Under the pieces are notes generated by a model. The model was not told where the DNA came from. It made no database searches and was given only the letters and a program-made list of their open reading frames with translations. This document shows positions 25,964 through 35,085 of a DNA stretch of 64,000 nucleotides, in pieces. The position numbers and the translations under genes are program-made. The DNA lies in assembly GCA_051278195.1 (NCBI GenBank), contig JBNMQM010000003.1, positions 1-64,000 of the forward strand, written 5' to 3'. Every line of letters begins with the position of its first letter. Within the stretch, counting starts at the first letter, position 1. This stretch comes from JAHRVQ01 sp051278195 (GTDB lineage: Bacteria; Pseudomonadota; Gammaproteobacteria; Pseudomonadales; Azotimanducaceae).

Positions 25964-26020
25964 TTACAGTGCCTTCAATTACAGTGTCTTCAATAAAAGT
26001 GCCTTTATATTACAGTGCCC
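25961..26020 (-). repeat. 15-bp tandem repeat over the oxidoreductase start
   Basis: Four 15-bp units, plus-strand reading CAATTACAGTGCCTT, CAATTACAGTGTCTT, CAATAAAAGTGCCTT and TATATTACAGTGCCC. Read on the minus strand each unit is AAGGCACTGTAATTG-like, with a purine-rich AAGG and a terminal TTG; the last unit supplies the TTG start codon of the gene. The TAA within each unit closes upstream starts. Confidence 0.85.
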
Positions 26021-26128
26021 ATTAGTGACGGTATCCATCAACTTCTGTACTCAGGTGCATCTGAAGTGACTTTGACCTAACCAACCATCTCGTGTAATTT
26101 ATTGCCGCTTTCCCTTCACCATTCTGGT

Positions 26129-26148
26129 GCAGACCAAATTTGGTCTGC
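26129..26148. promoter_or_regulatory. perfect 20-bp palindrome upstream of the MATE gene
   Basis: GCAGACCAAATTTGGTCTGC reads identically on both strands over all 20 bp. It lies between the divergent oxidoreductase and MATE genes, close to the MATE translation start, the usual place for a dimeric repressor operator. No regulator gene is adjacent. No known consensus was recognised. Confidence 0.6.
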
Positions 26149-26169
26149 CACGCTCTTGGGCATACGATT

Positions 26170-27570
26170 TTGACAGATTCAACAGAAACGACGGTAGCCG
26201 AGACAGCACAGAGCAACGTTCGTGAAAAACCTCAACTTAGTATATGGGAATTGGCCTGGCCCGCGATACTGAGCAACCTGCTTTTCTCAGTGATAGGCAT
26301 TATCAGTATTAAAATGATTGGTAGCCTTGGCGCCTCTGCTATTGCATCAGTCACCACTGGGCACCGGATTTTCTTCGCTCTGCAGGCCATTCTGATGGCG
26401 GTCTCGGCAGGGACCACCGCCATGGTCGCGAGATCCTGGGGTGCCCAAAATTACGAAGAAGCTGCCAGAGTGACGAGCGTGTCACTTTGGATAGGGAATG
26501 CCGTTGCCATAGGGTTAACCATTCCGTGCTTCCTGTTTGCGGAAAGCATAGCGGGCGTGTTTGGCCTAGATGAAGAAACAACCCATGAAGCTGGACAGTT
26601 TATCCGCTATTTGAGCGTTTTCAATGTGGCGTTTGCTATCAATATGGTTTTGTCGGCCGCACTCCGAGCTGCAGGCGATACCAAGACACCACTGTGGATT
26701 GGGGTGTTCACGAATTTGATTAATGTCGTGCTTCTATACGTGTTGGTATTCGGCCACTTTGGTGTCCCAGCATTTGGGGTTCCAGGTGCAGCGCTCGCTA
26801 ATGGTATTTCATTTACAGTTGCGGCCGGTTTGCTGCTATTGCTCTGGTATACGGACAGACTAAAAATTTCGGTTGGCGGTAAAGGTTCGATGACTCAGCG
26901 CCGCGTGAGGCAGCTCGTTGATATTGGATATCCTGCAGGTGTTGAGCAATTGGTATTTCAAAGTGGTTTTATCGCCTTTTTGTGGCTGATTGCGTTCTAT
27001 GGTACTGCGCCTTTTGCTGCTTACGGGATTGGTGTGCAGATATTATCGCTGTCCTTTGTGGTTGGTTTTGGGTTTTCAATTGCTGGTGCGACTCTGGTAG
27101 GACAGCATCTCGGCGCGGGCGACCCTGACGGTGCGACCCACCAAGGTTGGAAAGCAACCCGTTATGCGATCGCCAGTATGATGTTGCTTAGTATCGGTAT
27201 ATTCGCTTTCGCAGAACCCATTGCGAGATTTCTGATTGATGATGACGAAGTGGTTCGCCTTACCGTGATCTTCATTTACATACTGGGTATCGCTCAGCCA
27301 TTGATGGCGATTGAGTTTAGTCTTGGTGGCTGCTTACGCGGAGCAGGCGATACTCGTTACCCATTGATTACCACAATGGCGGGGCTTATTGGCGTTCGTG
27401 TCGGACTCGCTGCGCTATTTGCTTGGATGGGTCTCACTGTGGTTTGGATCTTTGCGGCACTTATAGGAGACTATATAGTGAAAGCGGTGATGCTGGTGTT
27501 GCGTTTTCGATCCGGTAAATGGCGACAGATATTTAGTGATTCCGAATCAAAATTTGCCCGTTATGACTAA
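26170..27570 (+). CDS. MATE family multidrug efflux transporter
   Basis: About 466 residues with twelve hydrophobic segments in two MatE halves (AWPAILSNLLFSVIG and LVDIGYPAGVEQLVFQSG open the two halves). Pumps cationic drugs or metabolites out against Na+ or H+. The frame opens at TTG 26140, inside the palindrome; the next TTG at 26170 is the likelier start, leaving the palindrome in the leader. No good ribosome site is seen and no ATG occurs before the first membrane helix. Substrate unknown. Confidence 0.88.
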   Translation: MTDSTETTVAETAQSNVREKPQLSIWELAWPAILSNLLFSVIGIISIKMIGSLGASAIASVTTGHRIFFALQAILMAVSAGTTAMVARSWGAQNYEEAARVTSVSLWIGNAVAIGLTIPCFLFAESIAGVFGLDEETTHEAGQFIRYLSVFNVAFAINMVLSAALRAAGDTKTPLWIGVFTNLINVVLLYVLVFGHFGVPAFGVPGAALANGISFTVAAGLLLLLWYTDRLKISVGGKGSMTQRRVRQLVDIGYPAGVEQLVFQSGFIAFLWLIAFYGTAPFAAYGIGVQILSLSFVVGFGFSIAGATLVGQHLGAGDPDGATHQGWKATRYAIASMMLLSIGIFAFAEPIARFLIDDDEVVRLTVIFIYILGIAQPLMAIEFSLGGCLRGAGDTRYPLITTMAGLIGVRVGLAALFAWMGLTVVWIFAALIGDYIVKAVMLVLRFRSGKWRQIFSDSESKFARYD

Positions 27571-27851
27571 AAAAATCACAACAGCTTGTTATGTTTAGCT
27601 GGAACAACAAGCAGCGCGTCATCTAAGCGATACATCCGCCTCTATTGGAAACAGCACAAATTTGTTAGCGCAATTACTAATTCGTCTGCGCCTTGATTCC
27701 ACGTTGGCTGCTGGTTGACTTTGTCGATTTTGCGAGTAGTAACCGCGGCTTTAATTTAACGACCGAATAATAAATTGAAAACTCGCCCTTCGATCAATCG
27801 CATGCCCGTCATGCAACAGACCGTGTTCATCACGAAGTCTGTTGGTGTGCT

Positions 27852-28917
27852 GTGTACCGATACTGCGTGGAATCACAATTTGCATTAGGGTTTGAGTTAG
27901 TCACCAGGAAACACCCATTAGAAAGAAACATTCCGATACTTTACCTGTTCATGTTCTTCTGGCTTGCGCTAGTGATCATTCCCGACTTTTATTACCTTCA
28001 GGCATTTTTCGCGCTGATCGTCGTACTGTGTGAGGTACCGTCGGGCTACATTGCAGACATTCTGGGTCGGAAGACTGCTCTTGTTATTGGAAGTATTTTT
28101 CATGCAGCCGGATTCACACGGCTATGCTTCACTGAGCGCTTTATTGGGCTCTTGATTTTTGAGGGCCTAGTCGCAGTTGCCGTCAGCTTGTTTTCTGGCG
28201 CGGATCTATCGATGCTCTACGATACTCAAGAAGCGCTCGGACACGGTCCAGAAAAGAAGTCTCGAGGTATTGCTAACATACGACTTGTTAAATCAATTGC
28301 TGAAGGTTCTGCCGCGCTGTTGTTCGGTTTCTCTATTTTGGCGACGACTTGTTGAGGTTAATCTGTTTAAACACCACCTTGTTTAGTCTTGCCACTTTTT
28401 ATGTCGTGTGGATGCTACAACCCTATTGGGCTAACGAGGGTATTCCATTGATCTACTTTGGTGTGCTGTGAGCAGCACAAAGCTTTGTCATTGCAGCAAC
28501 GAGCAAACTTTGCATACCTTTAGAGAAACGTTTTGGTCCTGTGGTCGTTTTGGTTCTGATCGGCGTTTTACCCGCGGTAGGTCACTTCGGTATGTCTGCA
28601 TCAGGGGGTTGATTGGAATTGGACTCAGCTTCGCTTTCGTTATCAGTCGTGGACTGAGCCAGGTGATGATGGCTGATGCACTTAACAGGAGGCCGCCGAG
28701 CAGTTTTCGTGCGACAGCGAACTCAATTGTTTCGTTTATGTTTCGCGGCATCTACATCGTGACAGGGCCGCGCGTTGGGTACTTGATTGGCTGGCAGGGC
28801 ATGGGCTTAACGTTGGCGGTTTTAGGTGTGCTGGTATTTATGATTTGCGGACTGTGCTTGTTGCCGCTGTTACGAGCCGTAAAAGTACTCGACCCGCGCG
28901 ATGCGGTGTCAGTCTAA
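27852..28917 (+). pseudogene. MFS transporter, broken by two frameshifts and a nonsense codon
   Basis: A single major-facilitator gene in pieces. 27852-28355 encodes helices 1-5 with the loop GYIADILGRKTA (motif A type), then shifts frame near 28325-28352. The next piece reads LFSLATFYVVWMLQPYWANEG to a TGA at 28469 (Trp codon lost), continues AAQSFVIAATSKL through GHFGMSASGG to a TGA at about 28609, and resumes in another frame as GLIGIGLSFAFVISRG to the end at 28917. At least three inactivating lesions, so a dead gene unless sequencing errors are responsible. Ends directly at a bidirectional terminator. Confidence 0.85.
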
Positions 28918-28946
28918 AAATATGGGGCTAACGGCCCCATATTTTT
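28916..28946. terminator. bidirectional rho-independent terminator
   Basis: AAAAATATGGGGC and GCCCCATATTTTT form a perfect 13-bp stem with the 5-nt loop TAACG. The A and T runs on both sides make it work in either direction, serving the MFS pseudogene on the plus strand and map on the minus strand. Confidence 0.92.
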
Positions 28947-29697
28947 AAAGCGTGGTCAGCACCAGTGGCTTACCTTTAGTGATTACCATCGTGTATTCAT
29001 ATTGAGCTGAAAAGTTGCCTATCCCGGTCGTCAGTGTCCATCCGTCGTCCGCAGTTTCGGTCTGCTCCGCGCCAGTCGATAGAAAAGGTTCGATTGTGAT
29101 GACCTGTCCCTCTTTGAGAATGCGATGATCAGACTTGTCATAAAAGTTCGGGATGAATTGAGGCTCATCGTGCAAACTTCTTCCGATACCGTGGCTGCCA
29201 AGGTCTTTCAATGTCATAAACCCGGTTTGTTTTGCGGTTTTTTCGATGGCTCGGCCAATTTGATTTAGGCGTGCGCCTGCCTTTGCTGCTTTCATCGCTT
29301 GACGCAGTGCTTTTCGAGTTGATTGGCAAAGATACTCCATCTTTGGATCTACCGGAGGTACCAAAAATGTGCCTCCCGTATCACCGAAGTAGCCACTGAG
29401 CTCGGCAGAAACATCAATATTCACAACATCACTTGCTTGGATACGTCGATCACCAGGAATGCCATGAGCGGCTTCTTCGTTGACACTGATGCAGGTATAG
29501 CCTGGGAAATCGTAGGTCACCTTGGGTGCTGAGCGGGCGCCGTACTTCTCCAGATTCTGCTGGCCTATTTGGTCGAGTTCAAGCGTGGTCATGCCGACTT
29601 CGATCTGTTTGCTCATCAAAATCATAGTTTCGTACACGATTCGTCCAATCGTGCGGAGGTGTTTTAGGTCGTCTTCGTCTTCAATGGTCATAGGCAA
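28945..29697 (-). CDS. map: methionine aminopeptidase, type I
   Basis: 250 residues, removes N-terminal Met from new proteins. The five metal ligands are visible: two Asp in VVNIDVSAELSGYFGDTGG, His in GSHGIGRSLHDEP, Glu in ITIEPFLS and Glu in YEYTMVIT; AAHGIPGD holds the catalytic His. It is remote from rpsB-tsf, where the housekeeping map usually sits in this group, so it may be a second copy. Its stop codon lies in the arm of the terminator. Confidence 0.93.
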   Translation of the reverse strand: MPMTIEDEDDLKHLRTIGRIVYETMILMSKQIEVGMTTLELDQIGQQNLEKYGARSAPKVTYDFPGYTCISVNEEAAHGIPGDRRIQASDVVNIDVSAELSGYFGDTGGTFLVPPVDPKMEYLCQSTRKALRQAMKAAKAGARLNQIGRAIEKTAKQTGFMTLKDLGSHGIGRSLHDEPQFIPNFYDKSDHRILKEGQVITIEPFLSTGAEQTETADDGWTLTTGIGNFSAQYEYTMVITKGKPLVLTTL

Positions 29698-29805
29698 TTG
29701 TCCTAAGCTAAGGCTGTCGTATCCGTGTTTGTACGATTATCGTATGGTGCCGGTGGCAGGTAACCCTTGCTAGAGGTACCATGTCGCCACTAGGAGGCTT
29801 GTATC

Positions 29806-30135
29806 ATGGCACGTATTTCCAGCAAATCATCGCCCCAACTGATTCTAATCGCTCTGTTTCTGCAGGGTTGCGCTGCACTGGGTCCAAAACCAGCGGAGGC
29901 AATTCTAGGTCAGTGGCAATCGCAGGTAGGTAACTTTCCCTTAATCGTCACCTATGAAGCGGACACCGTTCGGTCCGGCGCCAATATGCCGATCTCGTAT
30001 GGACTCGTCGGTAATCAATTGACCTATGCAGATGGTGGTCAGCAGGTTCGTCTTTTGTCGTTCACGGCAGACGGCGAGATGCTTCAACTGGATCCTGTCA
30101 CAGGAACAGAGCATCGATTTTCTCGTCTACCTTAG
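29806..30135 (+). CDS. small putative lipoprotein
   Basis: 109 residues. A lipoprotein signal peptide (LILIALFLQGC) puts the lipidated cysteine at residue 22. The mature part looks like a compact beta domain (GQWQSQVGNFPLIVTYEADTV, RLLSFTADGEMLQLDPVTG). It resembles no family I can name. A purine-rich AGGAGG lies before the ATG. Stands alone between map and the FAN1-like gene. Confidence 0.75.
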   Translation: MARISSKSSPQLILIALFLQGCAALGPKPAEAILGQWQSQVGNFPLIVTYEADTVRSGANMPISYGLVGNQLTYADGGQQVRLLSFTADGEMLQLDPVTGTEHRFSRLP

Positions 30136-30353
30136 GGCCTTTCGTCACTTTCTCATTTGGCCAGTCGTTTCGTTTAGGTAATGCTTTCTACAATCCTATC
30201 CGCAAGGTTCTTGGTATCTAGGTCGGCTGGTTGTCGTTCGCACAGTCGATAGTCGTACCAAAGGTATGTTGGTATTGCATCGCTGGCGTATTGAGACTGT
30301 ATAAAGATACAGTTATTATTGCCGGTACTATTTTCTGGGAATTGCGCATCTCC

Positions 30354-32012
30354 ATGGTCGAAGACCTGCCAACAGGTTACTACCTTGATAACTTTCGCTA
30401 TTTATTGACGTTTGTTCAGGGTCATTATGCAGATGTGCTGAACGACTCTGAGCTGAGGTTTTGTGCTGACTTTGAGGGCCTCGGACGAGATACGCAGCGA
30501 CTATACGTCCGCTTAGTGGGTCGCAAAGGACCGTACTTCCGGCACGATAAACTTAACTATGACGAAATAGCAGACCTTAATTGTGCACTCGATCAGCTCG
30601 TCGAAAGTGGTTTTGTGGCGCGTAACCATATTAATGACGCCGGCCCGTGGCTGAGCCTAGCTACACGTCCGGAGTTATTGTCCCACTTCGAAATATCAAA
30701 TCGCACTGAACGAAAAGATGCATTAAGTACGGCAGTGGTCGAAGGTTACACCCTTAGCGAAATTCAAAACCGATTGCCATTTGATCTGCTCGAGCCACGT
30801 CACGAAGATGCACTGAACGTATTGCGGCTGCTATTTTTTGGCAATTTGTATCAAGATCTCACCGAGTTTGTGCTGCGAGATTTAGGCATTAGTCCTTATG
30901 AGAAATATCCACTAGACGGCCGGTATTTTAATCAGCGGCAAGTTGTCGACGATTCGTTGTACGCCTATCAACTTCAATCAATGTCATATGAGGTGATGGG
31001 ATCGAGTGAAGCCTGCCTGTCTGAGTTTGCAGAGTCTCTATTGCTCAACCTTGAAATGTCTACCGACCCACAACTGTTCCGGCGTCATAGCAAAATATTG
31101 AATCGCGTTGCCCGGCAGCTTGAGCGCGAATCGGCTAGCCGCTTGGCAATGGCACTCTACGAGAAATCTGGGTTAACGCCAGCGAGAGAGCGGCGCAGTA
31201 GGTTGCTCGTTGATGAAGGTCAGCCAGCACTGGCGATCAGTCTGTGTGAGGCGATCTGCGACGCACCGCTTTCTGAAGCCGAGTTTGAATTCGCATTGAG
31301 CTTTGCACCCAGAGTCGCCAAAAAACACCAACTGCCTCATGCTCAAGTACCATCGAAGCAAAAAGATAACTTTTCGGTGGCGCCAATTTGTATTCCCTAT
31401 ATTGAAGGCCAGCGAGTCGAACAAACTGCCGCCGAGTGGATTGCGAACGATGTTGGGGGAGGCGGGCTAGCTCTACATACAGTCCGATATGTCGAGAATG
31501 GCTTGCTACCAGGTCTATTCGGCCTATATTTTTGGGACGTTATTTTTGCCCCGATACCTGGTGTGTTCTTCAACCCGTTTCAGCGAGGTCCCGCAGACCT
31601 TTTTTCAGAGCAGTTCTTGACGGCGCGCCAGGTCGTGATTGAACAACGACTAGAAGCGTTAGGCGATGTTGTTGCTGTGGAACAAAAAATCCGGCAAACG
31701 TTTATAGAAAAATTCGGAACTGCTAACCACTTTGTTATGTGGCGAATGCTTGATCAAGAGCTTATTTCTCTCGCTCTTGAGCGCATTCCGGCGCAGCAGC
31801 TTCGTGCAGTGTTTCGGCGAATGCTGCGGGATCTAAAAGCAAATCGCAGTGGATTTCCTGATCTTGTCGTTTTTCCAGCGGAGTCGGGCTATGAGTTGGT
31901 AGAAATTAAGGGGCCGGGTGATACCCTGCAGCATAATCAGAAGCGTTGGTTGAGATTTTTTAAGCAACACGATATGTCTGCACGAGTGATTAACGTCACA
32001 TGGCAAGCGTGA
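30354..32012 (+). CDS. FAN1-like VRR-NUC domain nuclease
   Basis: 552 residues from the ATG at 30354 (a longer frame opens at 30231 but lacks family similarity). The VRR-NUC catalytic core is at the C terminus: Asp503 in SGFPDLVVF, Glu517 and Lys519 in YELVEIKGPGD, Gln529 in HNQKRW. Helical and SAP/TPR-like parts precede it, as in bacterial FAN1. The family cuts 5' flaps and helps unhook interstrand crosslinks. It overlaps the downstream nuclease-helicase gene by 13 bp, so the two are made together. Cytoplasmic. Confidence 0.88.
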   Translation: MVEDLPTGYYLDNFRYLLTFVQGHYADVLNDSELRFCADFEGLGRDTQRLYVRLVGRKGPYFRHDKLNYDEIADLNCALDQLVESGFVARNHINDAGPWLSLATRPELLSHFEISNRTERKDALSTAVVEGYTLSEIQNRLPFDLLEPRHEDALNVLRLLFFGNLYQDLTEFVLRDLGISPYEKYPLDGRYFNQRQVVDDSLYAYQLQSMSYEVMGSSEACLSEFAESLLLNLEMSTDPQLFRRHSKILNRVARQLERESASRLAMALYEKSGLTPARERRSRLLVDEGQPALAISLCEAICDAPLSEAEFEFALSFAPRVAKKHQLPHAQVPSKQKDNFSVAPICIPYIEGQRVEQTAAEWIANDVGGGGLALHTVRYVENGLLPGLFGLYFWDVIFAPIPGVFFNPFQRGPADLFSEQFLTARQVVIEQRLEALGDVVAVEQKIRQTFIEKFGTANHFVMWRMLDQELISLALERIPAQQLRAVFRRMLRDLKANRSGFPDLVVFPAESGYELVEIKGPGDTLQHNQKRWLRFFKQHDMSARVINVTWQA

Positions 32013-34333
32013 TCGAAGAAGTCAAAGTCAGCGTCAAGTCTCTGGTGCAGCGAGTTGAGCAATCAGGTGACATTCACTTTAGGTTTTCAGCTAGAAGCAA
32101 CGCCGTAGAAGGCATTCGTGGGCATCAAAAGCTACAGAAATCGCGTGGTGATGGCTATCTAGCGGAACAGACGGTGTCTGACAGGGTCGAATTTCCTCAA
32201 TTTGCGATACAAGTTTCCGGCCGAGCTGATGGTTGTTTTCCTGACCCGGAAGCTTTTGTCGTAGAGGAGATTAAAACGCTGCGCGTCGATTTGAAGCAAC
32301 TACCAGATGCAGTTAAAAGATTGCACTGGGGGCAAGCTAAAATCTATGGCTACTTGTTGGGTAAATCCTATGGCGTAAAAGACGTAACTCTGCGCCTCAC
32401 TTATTACCATCTAGATGAAGACAAAGAATACTGTTTCGACGATATTTGGACAATTCAGGCACTTGAGATTGAGTACCGACGTATCGTCGACGCATACGCA
32501 ATCTTTATCCAACGACTATTGGATTGGCGAGCGTTGCGTGATCCGACGATAGAAACAATGACATTGCCCTACGGCGAGTTTAGACCGGGTCAAAGGGAAA
32601 TGGCGGTGTCTGTTTATCGCGCAATGCAATCAGGGCAACAGTTGGTGATGCAAGCACCGACAGGGATTGGTAAAACGCTAGCCAGCTTGTTTCCTGCAAT
32701 AAAAGCATTGCGTGACAACGATTACGAGCGCTTGTTTTATCTTTCAGCAAAAACCTCTGGGCAGCAGATGGCGATCTCAGCCATTCAAGACATGCGAGAC
32801 CAGGGTTTGAAGTTGAGAGATGTCACTTTGACAGCCAAGGATAAAATTTGCTTTAACCCAGAGCTGCCATGCGATCCAGAATATTGTCAGTATGCGAAAG
32901 GTTACTATGACAAATTGCCAGCAGTTCTCGATATTGCGATGCAAGGCAACCAAGGCTTTGACCGTGGCGGAATCGAGCAGCTCGCCAAATTACACCGCAT
33001 ATGCCCCTTTGAATTATCGCTAGATCTAACAGAAATCGCTGATGTGGTGATTGGCGACTACAATTATGTTTTTGATCCAACCGTTTATTTGAGGCGCCAT
33101 TTCGACGAACCAGGTTCTTATGGGCTTTTGTTAGATGAGTCTCATAATTTAGTTGATCGTGGCCGGGACATGTTCTCTGCGAGTTTGTGCAAAGAAGACG
33201 TACTCGCCTTGCGACGAGATATTGCTGAAAAAATTCCTTCCATCAAAAAATCGCTCACGGCCATGAACAGGCAAATGCTGGAAATTTTACGGCCGATCGA
33301 AAGTTGTAGCCAAATGAAAGTATTCCCAGAAAGCTTTTATCGTAGCCTACGGCGCTTTACCGAAGCGGCAGAAGTTGCACTTGAAGATCACCAGGGTAAT
33401 TCAGAACTACTAAGCCTTTATTTCGAAGTGCTAAGGTTTATTCGTGTTGCTGACGAGGCTGATGAAAATTACGCGTGCCTTGTCGACAAGTCCGGAGATC
33501 GATCGATACTTAAACTCTTCTGCGTCAACCCAGCTAAAGGACTGTCGGCAGGGTTTGAACGGATGACATCAAGTGTTTGTTTTTCAGCTACCCTTGGCCC
33601 TCAGGCTTACTTCAAGACGTTGATGGGGTTGAGTGACGATAGCTTGTGGTATCAGATTCCATCGCCATTTGATGAAAAAAACTTGGGTGTTTTCACGACA
33701 AGCTTTCTGTCCACTACTTACAATAACCGCACTGCCTCGCTGTATGATTTGGTCGACACTTTGGCGCTCATTGTTGAAGCTAGGGTGGGTAATTATCTCG
33801 TTTTTTTCCCTTCTCATGCATACCTACAAATGGTGGCTGAAAAGTTTCAAGAACGCTATCCAAGCCATCCTACTGTTTCTCAGACTAGCAGGATGAACGA
33901 TGATGCGAGGACGAATTTTCTGGCAGAGTTTGACGATACTGAACGGCCGATTTTAGGCTTCGCCGTCATGGGAGGCGTTTTTGGCGAAGGCGTTGATTTG
34001 AAAGGAAGCCGCTTAATAGGGGCGATTGTCGTCGGTGTAGGATTACCTCAAATCGGTATGGAACGAAATACGATTCGTGATTATTTCGAACATTCAGGCA
34101 AAGGATTTGAGTTTGCTTATCAATATCCGGGCATCAATAGGGTGTTGCAGACCGCGGGGCGGGTTATTCGATCGGAATCTGATCGCGGTATCGTTTGCCT
34201 AATTGATCATCGCTTTAATGAAACCGGGTACCGAAATTTATTACCGCCTCACTGGCGTGTACAACAGGCGCGTCACCAGAATCATCTCGGGCAATTGCTA
34301 ACTGAATTCTGGCGACGGCCTGAAACCCTATAA
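32000..34333 (+). CDS. PD-(D/E)XK nuclease fused to DinG/XPD-type Fe-S DNA helicase
   Basis: 777 residues. N-terminal RecB/Cas4-like nuclease (about 25-150): G74-RAD77, Glu90-x-Lys92 in VVEEIKT and Gln112...Tyr116 in QAKIY. Then a superfamily 2 helicase: Walker A APTGIGKT at 219-226, four cysteines for a 4Fe-4S cluster (C284, C291, C296, C335), Walker B-like LLLDESH at 376-382 and QTAGRVIRSESDRG near the end (motif VI). Expected to unwind 5'-3' and cut. Partner of the FAN1-like nuclease by 13-bp overlap. Confidence 0.9.
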   Translation: MASVIEEVKVSVKSLVQRVEQSGDIHFRFSARSNAVEGIRGHQKLQKSRGDGYLAEQTVSDRVEFPQFAIQVSGRADGCFPDPEAFVVEEIKTLRVDLKQLPDAVKRLHWGQAKIYGYLLGKSYGVKDVTLRLTYYHLDEDKEYCFDDIWTIQALEIEYRRIVDAYAIFIQRLLDWRALRDPTIETMTLPYGEFRPGQREMAVSVYRAMQSGQQLVMQAPTGIGKTLASLFPAIKALRDNDYERLFYLSAKTSGQQMAISAIQDMRDQGLKLRDVTLTAKDKICFNPELPCDPEYCQYAKGYYDKLPAVLDIAMQGNQGFDRGGIEQLAKLHRICPFELSLDLTEIADVVIGDYNYVFDPTVYLRRHFDEPGSYGLLLDESHNLVDRGRDMFSASLCKEDVLALRRDIAEKIPSIKKSLTAMNRQMLEILRPIESCSQMKVFPESFYRSLRRFTEAAEVALEDHQGNSELLSLYFEVLRFIRVADEADENYACLVDKSGDRSILKLFCVNPAKGLSAGFERMTSSVCFSATLGPQAYFKTLMGLSDDSLWYQIPSPFDEKNLGVFTTSFLSTTYNNRTASLYDLVDTLALIVEARVGNYLVFFPSHAYLQMVAEKFQERYPSHPTVSQTSRMNDDARTNFLAEFDDTERPILGFAVMGGVFGEGVDLKGSRLIGAIVVGVGLPQIGMERNTIRDYFEHSGKGFEFAYQYPGINRVLQTAGRVIRSESDRGIVCLIDHRFNETGYRNLLPPHWRVQQARHQNHLGQLLTEFWRRPETL

Positions 34334-34354
34334 AAAGTCCTTATTGCTTAATCG

Positions 34355-34909
34355 CTAGCGAAAATGTTGGTTCTTTTTACTGCGGTGACCGCGCCGGTAA
34401 TCTCCGTGATGGTTGCGTCGATCACCTCTATAGTTGTGGCGATCAAGGCCCGATCTGTGATTCTGATAATAATTTCGAGAGTAGTTTCCGTAATAATTAC
34501 TGTAATAGCGCCGGTCATGGATTGCATGATGGACGAGTATTGGAAGTCCGATGGCGATGCCGACACCAATGCCTGTCGCAATCGGGTCGTGATGGCGACG
34601 CGTAGAACGGTACGTGCGGTTTTCGACAGCACTTTCTACAACGACGCCCCTATCGTTCGCAGCTTCAGGGTCTTCGTCGTAGCAGTGAATGTGATCATGC
34701 TCTTCATTATAAAAACAGTACTCATCGCTTTTGGTACTGCGATACGTGCCGTTAGCAGATTCAACGTAGACCTTTTCCGGTTCACTCGTGACGGGTGGAT
34801 GATTGGCGGTGACTTCATGATCTTCCGCGATGGCGCTATTGACACTGATACTAGCGCCGAAAAGAACGACGGCGATCCATATGGGTCTGGTCATGAGCAT
34901 TTTTTTCAT
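34355..34909 (-). CDS. exported His/Arg/Tyr-rich protein
   Basis: About 184 residues from ATG 34909. A signal peptide (MKKMLMTRPIWIAVVLFG...NSAIA) precedes a mature part with two near-identical TYRST segments, a DHIHCYDED stretch, a short hydrophobic helix (ATGIGVGIAIGLPILVHH) and a tail very rich in Arg, Tyr, Asn and His. Low-complexity tail; it could bind metal or polyanions, but no family is recognised. A 202-residue open frame on the opposite strand covers it; I prefer this strand because of the signal peptide. The ribosome site is weak. Confidence 0.6.
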   Translation of the reverse strand: MKKMLMTRPIWIAVVLFGASISVNSAIAEDHEVTANHPPVTSEPEKVYVESANGTYRSTKSDEYCFYNEEHDHIHCYDEDPEAANDRGVVVESAVENRTYRSTRRHHDPIATGIGVGIAIGLPILVHHAIHDRRYYSNYYGNYSRNYYQNHRSGLDRHNYRGDRRNHHGDYRRGHRSKKNQHFR

Positions 34910-35003
34910 GTTGGATCGCAGGTGGTTGACGTTAGAGACCAATTTACAGCAACGCAACTGAACTTAAGCTGAACGCCAACTTATCGACCAAGACCGTCAA
35001 CCT

Positions 35004-35042
35004 CAATCTTCAGCCCCAATCTTCAGCCCCAATCTACGAGCC
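35004..35042. repeat. 13-bp tandem repeat between exported protein and sppA
   Basis: CAATCTTCAGCCC occurs twice in tandem (35004-35029), followed by CAATCTACGAGCC (35030-35042) and a further decayed copy up to about 35056. It sits beyond the 3' end of sppA and before the start of the exported-protein gene. Confidence 0.75.
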
Positions 35043-35085
35043 TCTATCTAGAAGCCGGCTGGCGTTTTTTCAGGCTAAACTCGCC

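Noticed and set aside
27590..27625. Terminator after the MATE gene
   Set aside because: GCTTGTT/AACAAGC gives only a 7-bp stem with a long loop and no T run.
34364..34972. 202-residue open frame opposite the exported protein
   Set aside because: Hydrophobic, family-less product with no signal or ribosome site; the opposite strand has a good signal peptide.
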